Of a stretch of DNA of 10,472 nucleotides, positions 6,368 to 10,472 are shown one piece after another. The stretch is from JAWXBM01 sp037968555 (GTDB taxonomy: Bacteria; Pseudomonadota; Gammaproteobacteria; Xanthomonadales; SZUA-36): positions 1-10,472 of the forward strand of contig JBBKVS010000086.1 of NCBI GenBank assembly GCA_037968555.1, in the 5' to 3' direction. A program made the translations under genes and the position numbers. Each line of letters begins with the position of its first letter. The first letter of the stretch is position 1. The notes below the pieces were generated by a model. The model did not search any database and was not told the origin of the DNA. It saw only the letters and a program-made list of their open reading frames with translations.

Positions 6368-6871
6368 TCAATCGTCTTCTATATGTACAATCCGACCTGA
6401 CGTGGCATCCACGTGCAGCTCAAAGTCTTGTCCAGTGATATCGTCTGCCTCGGCTTTCCACACGCCTTTGCTGTCCAGGAAGTCAATATCATGAACATTG
6501 TGAAAACCGGCATTCATAACAGTGGTTGCCACAGTTGCTTCGGTTACCGGTGTTGGTTTTACTGCCGGCGTGGTGGTCGTTTTGGTCGTGGTTGTAGTCG
6601 TTTCAGTAATTCTGAGTCGCGCTACTTCAGACGCCCCCAGCACCTTGCCTTCGTCGTTAACAAACAATGTAACTTCACCTTTGCTGGTGTTATCGATGCT
6701 CTTGACGCGCCACATTTTACCGTCGCGTTCAACCAGTATCGGATCGCCATAGCCTTCTTTGACGACGATGGTCCGTACTTCGGGTTCAGTGATCACAATC
6801 GTTTCAGCCATTGCTGATCCGGTTAAGGCCAAGCCCAATGAAACTGCTAATACTGTTTGTTTAAGTGTCAT
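6368..6871 (-). CDS. Exported PepSY-like domain protein with threonine-rich linker
   Basis: The 167-aa product has a clear signal peptide (MTLKQTVLAVSLGLALTG, cleavage after AMA at 20-22). Residues 23-88 form a beta-rich segment containing EGYGDPILVERDGKMWRV and KGEVTLFVNDEGKVLGA. A linker at about 90-118 is rich in Thr, Pro and Val (TETTTTTTKTTTTPAV from 89). The C-terminal domain, about 119-167, ends with KAEADDITGQDFELHVDATS and GRIVHIEDD. That last pattern, a modified-residue strand, turn, VD..TG.V strand, is typical of PepSY domains, which occur in periplasmic or surface proteins and often inhibit or bind peptidases or respond to the envelope. The first half could be a second, degenerate copy. 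The ATG at 6871 is chosen over an upstream in-frame start (7000) because it begins the signal peptide and has AGGAGA about seven bases before it. A strong terminator follows at 6287-6320. Confidence 0.8.
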   Translation of the reverse strand: MTLKQTVLAVSLGLALTGSAMAETIVITEPEVRTIVVKEGYGDPILVERDGKMWRVKSIDNTSKGEVTLFVNDEGKVLGASEVARLRITETTTTTTKTTTTPAVKPTPVTEATVATTVMNAGFHNVHDIDFLDSKGVWKAEADDITGQDFELHVDATSGRIVHIEDD

Positions 6872-7035
6872 AAAAATTCTCCTGTTAAAGCATAAGAAAC
6901 GTGTCTCGAAGCCATGGATCAGTAGGTCAAGCAACGAGAGTCTGCATTCATCGAGCAGAAATAGGTTTGTTCCCGATGTGGATTGAATGCTGCAAGCCAA
7001 ACCGGGCCAGACAGCAGCATTTGTAATTCATGTGG

Positions 7036-7061
7036 GGTGATCGTTGGTGAATTTGATCACC
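7036..7061. promoter_or_regulatory. Inverted repeat, possible operator
   Basis: GGTGATC and GATCACC form a perfect 7-bp inverted repeat with a 12-base spacer (centres about 19 bp apart), about 165-190 nt upstream of the PepSY start. The spacing would suit a dimeric regulator binding two nearby major grooves. No other evidence supports it. Confidence 0.25.
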
Positions 7062-7161
7062 GGGAGCAAGTGTCGTCTTTATTGTGAGGAGCGTCTGTAC
7101 GCTAGCGCGCGGAGGACATCAAGGGGTTCTGATACATGATTAACTTTGCTTCACGCAGTAA

Positions 7162-7254
7162 CCACGGCGAATCAAAGCCCATGGTCGCCTCGAAAAACTG
7201 TTCAGCGCCAGCCTGGAGCAGGTTTTAGGCTGGAAACAGACGCTGTTGCTGTAG
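7162..7254 (+). pseudogene. Possible C-terminal remnant of an unidentified gene
   Basis: Between a stop at 7159-7161 and a stop at 7252-7254, one plus-strand frame reads 30 residues with strongly protein-like composition, including AHGRLEKLFSASLEQVLGW and ending KQTLLL. It has no start codon, and the same frame upstream is broken by stops (7135-7140 region and 7159). It looks like an amphipathic helical C-terminus left after a deletion next to the repeat cluster. I do not recognise the family. A chance open stretch is a real alternative. Confidence 0.25.
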
Positions 7255-7273
7255 ATTGCCGATAGGCTCGTTT

Positions 7274-7358
7274 GGGGATTGTGGTTCCCGGATAGTGGGC
7301 TACCGCCACTTCCGGGATGACGAAATAAGATAGCGGCTACCGCCACTTCCGGGAGGAC
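7274..7358. repeat. Two partial right-arm copies of the palindromic repeat
   Basis: 7274-7322 matches the right half of the element (GGGGATTGTGGTTCCCGG start, CGGGATGACG end), with TCCCGGA and TCCGGGA enclosing an inner stem GTGG/CCAC. 7329-7358 is a second, more degraded half-unit, again containing CTACCGCCACTTCCGGGA but lacking the outer left arm. The two share the stretch GCTACCGCCACTTCCGGG, so one may be a local duplication of the other. Confidence 0.7.
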
Positions 7359-7369
7359 TCCCCACACGT

Positions 7370-7483
7370 CGTCATTCCGGACGCGACGGCGTCGCGAGCC
7401 GGAATCCATAAACAGCAGGCCTTACTGATTCGTTTCGGGGATTATGGGTCCCGGATAATCGCTATGCGATTTCCGGGATGACG
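7370..7483. repeat. Palindromic repeat element, copy B (114 bp)
   Basis: This full copy matches copy A at 6168-6280 in both arms, with only a couple of differences in the left arm. Its left hairpin is perfect: ATTCCGG (7374-7380) with CCGGAAT (7399-7405), enclosing GCGAC (7383-7387) and GTCGC (7391-7395). Its right hairpin pairs TCCCGGA with TCCGGGA and encloses ATCGC-TAT-GCGAT. The central bases differ from copy A almost completely. Confidence 0.8.
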
Positions 7484-7490
7484 TACTCAT

Positions 7491-7506
7491 AATTTCCGGG
7501 ATGACG
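7491..7506. repeat. Terminal fragment of the palindromic repeat
   Basis: AATTTCCGGGATGACG repeats the last 16 bases of copy B (7468-7483, differing by the first base or two). It ends three bases before the tspO stop codon at 7510-7512, so the tspO 3' untranslated region is essentially made of these repeats. Confidence 0.6.
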
Positions 7507-7509
7507 TTC

Positions 7510-7983
7510 TTAAAAATGAATCCCACCACCGTTCAGGCTCCAGATACTGAAGTTCAGCGCCAGCGCAAAACACAGCCACAGCAGATAGGGCAGCATCAGC
7601 CAGGCTGCGGGTTTCGAGATCAGTGAAAAGGCCTTGATGCAGAGTATGACCAGGCCAATTAACGCGGCCAATTCGGCCATCGCCCAACCGGTGCGTGTGA
7701 GCCCGAAAAACAACCAGGTCCAGGCTGCATTCAAACTCAACTGCAACAACCACCAGACCAGCGCACCCAGGCGAGCCTGCCGGCCACTTTCCCACACTCT
7801 CCACATGGCAACGGCCATCAGCACGTACAGAATCGACCAGGCTGGCCCGAACAACCAGGCGGGTGGTGCCCAATCCGGCTTGTTCAACATCGCGTAATAC
7901 TCACCTGCCGGGAATTGGGAACCCAGCCAGGCTGCGATAACCACCAAGACCAGGAAAACAGCCAATGAAACCATCCGTGACAT
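7510..7983 (-). CDS. tspO: TspO/MBR family tryptophan-rich membrane protein
   Basis: TspO proteins are five-helix membrane proteins that bind and can degrade porphyrins and are linked to tetrapyrrole and stress responses. The 157-aa product has the family length and five hydrophobic segments: about 4-20, 42-64, 72-94, 100-122 and 127-148. Family landmarks are KPDWAPPAWLFGPAWSILY at 35-53, LNAAWTWLFFGL at 84-95 and LNFSIWSLN at 143-151, with many tryptophans at the membrane faces. The ATG at 7983 is preferred because GGGAG lies eight bases upstream; an in-frame TTG at 7998 would overlap that site. The gene stands alone, 77 nt from the toxin-antitoxin pair on the same strand, and its 3' end abuts the repeat cluster. 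No tetrapyrrole gene is in the window. Confidence 0.88.
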   Translation of the reverse strand: MSRMVSLAVFLVLVVIAAWLGSQFPAGEYYAMLNKPDWAPPAWLFGPAWSILYVLMAVAMWRVWESGRQARLGALVWWLLQLSLNAAWTWLFFGLTRTGWAMAELAALIGLVILCIKAFSLISKPAAWLMLPYLLWLCFALALNFSIWSLNGGGIHF

Positions 7984-8060
7984 CCGTACTTCTCCCAACC
8001 TAAAAAAGCCTAAGGAAACTCTGATTTATTCAAAGCGTCTGAAAAGTTTAAGGTCCAAGT

Positions 8061-8375
8061 TCAGCGACGCGCTTTTTGCTTCCGCTGAAACGCTTTGTTA
8101 GCCATGACGTCGTGCAAGCCACCTGAAACATACTTGTGAAGAACGCTGGAAACTAACGTTTGATAAGGAATACCTTCTTCCAGTGCACGCCTTTGAAGTA
8201 AAGCCAAATCGCGATTTGAAATCCTGATATTGATACGCTTATCTTTCTTAAAAGTTTCTTCTGCCACTGACTGAAGGTATTTCTTGCGTTCAAGAGTAAG
8301 AACTGACTTGAATGCTCCAGCCTCAAAATTATCAAGAATTTCTTTCTCTTCAGCGCTAATTTCATATTCGTTCAT
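8061..8375 (-). CDS. BrnA/CopG-like ribbon-helix-helix antitoxin
   Basis: The 104-aa product carries a ribbon-helix-helix DNA-binding motif at about 46-85: the strand RINIRISNRD is followed by two helices, LALLQRRALEEG and PYQTLVSSVLHKYVSG. The N-terminal 45 residues (MNEYEISAEEKEILDNFEAG and on) are acidic and helical, suitable for toxin contact, and the tail is basic (QRKQKARR). This matches CopG-type antitoxins paired with BrnT-like toxins, which bind the toxin and repress the shared promoter. Its ATG overlaps the upstream toxin stop codon as ATGA (8375-8372), indicating translational coupling. Composition is visibly richer in A and T than its neighbours. Confidence 0.8.
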   Translation of the reverse strand: MNEYEISAEEKEILDNFEAGAFKSVLTLERKKYLQSVAEETFKKDKRINIRISNRDLALLQRRALEEGIPYQTLVSSVLHKYVSGGLHDVMANKAFQRKQKARR

Positions 8376-8650
8376 GACTTTAATCCTAAATACTGTTTGC
8401 TAGCTTTTCTGCTTGGAATCACAGTTTTGAGAAATATTTCCCTTCGATTTTCGACATAAGGTACCAAGTAAACATAACCATCAACGTTAATAACGAATAT
8501 GCGTTGCTCGGGATATTTTTCGCTGTTTGGATGTGCCAGGTCATCCAGTAACTGTCCTTGTTGTATATAAAACACAATATCTTCAAAGGAAATGCCGCGC
8601 TCTGTGATTAGCTGTTGATTCTTTGTGGAATTCCAGTTAATCGGCTTCAT
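8372..8650 (-). CDS. BrnT-like ribonuclease toxin
   Basis: BrnT toxins are small RelE-fold ribonucleases encoded ahead of a ribbon-helix-helix antitoxin, and inhibit translation when free. The 92-aa product has the family pattern: INWNSTKNQQLITERGISFE at 4-23 (the usual W-x3-K-N-x4-RG-I/V-SFE start), a central LLDDLAHPNSEKYPEQRIFV from 34, the strand GYVYLVPYVE at 58-67 and the basic end TVIPSRKASKQY at 76-87. Family assignment rests on this pattern and on gene order; divergence is considerable. No Shine-Dalgarno is visible before the ATG at 8650. A CACACGTGTG palindrome lies 15-24 bases upstream. The pair is AT-richer than its surroundings, which suggests acquisition by transfer. Confidence 0.75.
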   Translation of the reverse strand: MKPINWNSTKNQQLITERGISFEDIVFYIQQGQLLDDLAHPNSEKYPEQRIFVINVDGYVYLVPYVENRREIFLKTVIPSRKASKQYLGLKS

Positions 8651-8657
8651 AAATTAA

Positions 8658-8674
8658 AGCATATCACACGTGTG
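8658..8674 (-). promoter_or_regulatory. Candidate promoter/operator of the toxin-antitoxin operon
   Basis: CACACGTGTG (8665-8674) is a perfect 10-bp palindrome. On the minus strand it runs into an extended -10 motif TGATATGCT (8666-8658). A repressor bound to the palindrome would block that promoter, as expected for autoregulation by a ribbon-helix-helix antitoxin. If this -10 is used, transcription would begin at or next to the toxin ATG, giving an almost leaderless message. No good -35 is visible. Confidence 0.4.
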
Positions 8675-8707
8675 TGCCTATTGGCATCAAAGCCGCTTGC
8701 CTGACTA

Positions 8708-8741
8708 TCAAGGTTTCTGACGTTCCCCTACCTTGAAGGTT
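8708..8741. promoter_or_regulatory. Repeated AAGGTT / ACCTT motif upstream of the mocR-type gene
   Basis: TCAAGGT (8708-8714) is inversely repeated as ACCTTGA (8730-8736), and ACCTTGAAGGT (8730-8740) is itself palindromic. AAGGTT also occurs as a direct repeat at 8710 and 8736, 26 bp apart. MocR/PdxR regulators commonly bind repeated motifs near their own promoter, so this is a reasonable operator candidate in the 194-nt divergent gap. A TAGAAT -10-like hexamer lies at 8781-8786 without a clear -35. Confidence 0.4.
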
Positions 8742-8844
8742 CAGCCCAGCCCAAACAAGACTCTGGAGCAGCCGCTGCTTTAGAATGCACAGGTGGTAAT
8801 ACAACAACAATTAGCCAGCAGCAGAATATCCGACCAGCAGGACT

Positions 8845-10472
8845 ATGGCTGAATCACTGATTTACCTCAACCCGACCAGTCAACTCAATCTGCAGGCGCA
8901 GATACGCGAGAAACTGGTCGATGCCATTTTGCAGGGCGTTTTTCCTGCCGGCAGCAAGTTGCCCTCCTCACGCAAACTGGCTGAACAGCTGGGTGTTGCA
9001 CGCAATACCGTGGTGCTGGCTTACGAACAAATGCAGGAAGAGCGATTTATCGAAAGCCGTGAGCGCAGCGGCCTGTTCGTCAGTAAAACCGTGCTGGAAG
9101 GTCGGGTAGGTTATTTTGGCTCTTCATCCGCACACGCTGAAATGGACAGTTCCTGGCGCCGGCGCATACGCCTGAAGTTGCAGGCTCCACCGCAATTCCA
9201 GGTTCCAGCGCATTGGCAACGCCACCCCTTTCCTTTTATCGACGGCTATTTCGACTCTTCACTCTATCCCACTGCGCAATGGCGCGAAGCCAGCCGCATG
9301 GCCCTGGGCAGCCGGGTAATGAATGACGGTTCCGTCACCGAAGGGTATGCCGATGATCCTGCCCTGATCGAGGAAATCCGCACCAAGATGTTGCCGCGCC
9401 GGGGTATCAGTGCGGCCGCTGACCAGATCCTGATCACCAGCGGTGAGCAGAATGCGCTCTACCTGCTGGTGCAGTTGTTGGCCGGGCCCGGGGTCAAGGT
9501 GGCCATGGAAGATCCTGGCAATCCACAGATGCGCCAGCTCTTGCAGCAATCCCAGGCCGAAGTGCTGTACCAGCCGGTGGACGAAAACGGCATGGTCATC
9601 ACCGCTGCATTGCAGGCAGCTGAAATGATCTACGTCACACCCAGCCACCAGGTGCCCACCGCCGTAACCATGCACCGGCAAAGGCGCCTGGCATTGCTGA
9701 AACAGGCCAGCAAGCACGACCAGGTCATTATCGAAGATGATTTTGAGCATGAGCACAATTACCTCGGCCAGCCGCAACCTGCCTTGCGCAGCATGGATAC
9801 GGATAATCGAGTGATCTATGTGTCCGGCTTGCCAAAGATGCTGTCACCCGGCTTGCGCATCGGCTTCATGGTGGCTGCGCCGGAATTGATACGTGAAGCG
9901 CGCAAGTTACGCCAAATGGTGATTGGCCGCCCCAGCCTGCTGACCCAGCGTACTGCGGCATTGTTCTTGTCACTGGGCCATTACGATGCTTCCATGGCGC
10001 GGTTGCACCGGGTGCTTGGCCAGCGTTGGGATGCCCTGCGCCAGGCGCTGAACCACCACCTGCGTGGCTCGGAAATCACCCTGCCCACCTCGGGCGGTAC
10101 CGCGCTGTGGGTGGAATGCCCGGAGCCCATCAAGGTGGAAAACCTGGTCAGCGAGGCAGCACGGCGTGGCCTGCTGATTGAGCCCGACTCTCATTTTTAC
10201 GGTGGCCGCCGCCAGCCGAGAAACTTTTTCCGCATGGGCGTAACCAGTATTCCCGAAGAACAGATACGTGAAGGTGTGCGTCAATTGACGCAATTGATCC
10301 GTGAGTTATCCGGCGATCGTATTGAACGCCTCACCGAGCAGGATCCCAGCATGATGAGTGCTGACCAACTGGCCAGCCAGCTGCCTGGGGCGACCATCCA
10401 TTACAAAACTTTTTACGGTGATCCCTGCACCATTGAACTGCATGAAGATGGCAGCATGATGGGCCGCTCCGG
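8845..10472 (+). CDS. MocR/PdxR-type transcriptional regulator (GntR wHTH + aminotransferase fold), partial, with C-terminal extension
   Basis: Members join a GntR-type winged helix to a fold-type I aminotransferase domain that binds PLP and use it as a sensor. Over 542 residues in the window I see the DNA-binding domain at about 14-80 (KLPSSRKLAEQLGVARNTVV at 48-67 and ESRERSGLFVS). The aminotransferase domain follows, with TSGEQNALYLL, then EDPGNP, then PSHQ at 266-269 and EDDFEHEHNY from 297, whose Asp should hold the pyridine nitrogen. Lys331 in YVSGLPKMLSPGLRIGF is the expected PLP lysine. The aminotransferase part ends near residue 487 (TQLIRELSGD), where most relatives stop, but the frame continues at least 55 residues and leaves the window without a stop. 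The extension includes HYKTFYGDPCTIELHEDGSM, which looks like the start of a beta-rich domain. The start is the first ATG after an in-frame stop; AGGA lies unusually close to it. Regulated genes are not evident. Confidence 0.85.
   Translation, partial: MAESLIYLNPTSQLNLQAQIREKLVDAILQGVFPAGSKLPSSRKLAEQLGVARNTVVLAYEQMQEERFIESRERSGLFVSKTVLEGRVGYFGSSSAHAEMDSSWRRRIRLKLQAPPQFQVPAHWQRHPFPFIDGYFDSSLYPTAQWREASRMALGSRVMNDGSVTEGYADDPALIEEIRTKMLPRRGISAAADQILITSGEQNALYLLVQLLAGPGVKVAMEDPGNPQMRQLLQQSQAEVLYQPVDENGMVITAALQAAEMIYVTPSHQVPTAVTMHRQRRLALLKQASKHDQVIIEDDFEHEHNYLGQPQPALRSMDTDNRVIYVSGLPKMLSPGLRIGFMVAAPELIREARKLRQMVIGRPSLLTQRTAALFLSLGHYDASMARLHRVLGQRWDALRQALNHHLRGSEITLPTSGGTALWVECPEPIKVENLVSEAARRGLLIEPDSHFYGGRRQPRNFFRMGVTSIPEEQIREGVRQLTQLIRELSGDRIERLTEQDPSMMSADQLASQLPGATIHYKTFYGDPCTIELHEDGSMMGRS

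Larger units (their letters stand above)
6872..7273. other. Non-coding interval upstream of the PepSY gene
   Basis: I see no intact gene in these 400 bases. It must hold the PepSY promoter (minus strand), but I find no convincing -35/-10 pair. It contains the inverted repeat GGTGATC (7036-7042) / GATCACC (7055-7061), a small hairpin AGCGT-CTGT-ACGCT (7090-7103), and a 30-codon open stretch at 7162-7254 that reads like the tail of a lost gene. Confidence 0.5.

Noticed and set aside
7140..7409. Minus-strand open frame of 89 codons
   Set aside because: Most of it translates the palindromic repeat cluster, it has Arg/Ser-rich low-quality sequence and no ribosome site.
7274..7506. CRISPR array
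   Set aside because: The units are palindromic, of unequal length, irregularly spaced and without unique spacers or cas genes.
9259..9777. Minus-strand open frame of 172 codons opposite the mocR-type gene
   Set aside because: The plus strand encodes intact aminotransferase-fold motifs across the same bases.

Overview
The window looks like chromosomal DNA of a moderately GC-rich gammaproteobacterium. AmpE is essentially confined to that class, and the NudC, BtuF-type, DUF819 and exported amidohydrolase genes also fit it. A Cellvibrionales-type host is a guess from gene style only; no rRNA or marker gene is present to settle it.

Layout. 1-1058: nudC (+), an NADH pyrophosphatase/NAD-RNA decapping Nudix hydrolase, open to the left edge. 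1192-4288: ampE, a btuF-like cobalamin-binding protein and a DUF819 membrane protein, closely spaced on + and probably one operon. 4343-5626: an exported metal-dependent amidohydrolase of the cog1228 prolidase type, separated from DUF819 only by a weak terminator-like hairpin. 5781-6152: a small VOC-fold protein with its own good sigma70 promoter. 6168-6280: a palindromic repeat element, then a strong bidirectional terminator. 6368-6871 (-): an exported two-part protein ending in a PepSY-like domain. 6872-7509: a mostly non-coding stretch with a possible gene remnant and a cluster of the same repeat element. 7510-7983 (-): a TspO/MBR membrane protein. 8061-8650 (-): an AT-richer BrnT/BrnA-like toxin-antitoxin pair. 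8845-10472 (+): a MocR/PdxR-type regulator (GntR-type DNA-binding domain fused to a PLP-dependent aminotransferase fold), running off the right edge with what appears to be an extra C-terminal domain.

How the parts may work together. AmpE is an inner-membrane protein of the beta-lactamase induction/cell-wall recycling context, DUF819 is a multi-pass probable transporter, and the amidohydrolase is a probable periplasmic dipeptidase. Together they could form a peptide or muropeptide salvage set, but this is inference from proximity. The right half is a patchwork: palindromic elements abut the 3' ends of the VOC and tspO genes, and the toxin-antitoxin pair sits between tspO and the divergent mocR-type gene. 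This suggests a site of repeated insertion.

I found no convincing large new system. The best leads are the repeat family with compensating stem changes, the regulator with a C-terminal extension, the toxin-antitoxin control region with a palindrome over its -10, and the possible coupling mini-ORF between ampE and the btuF-like gene.
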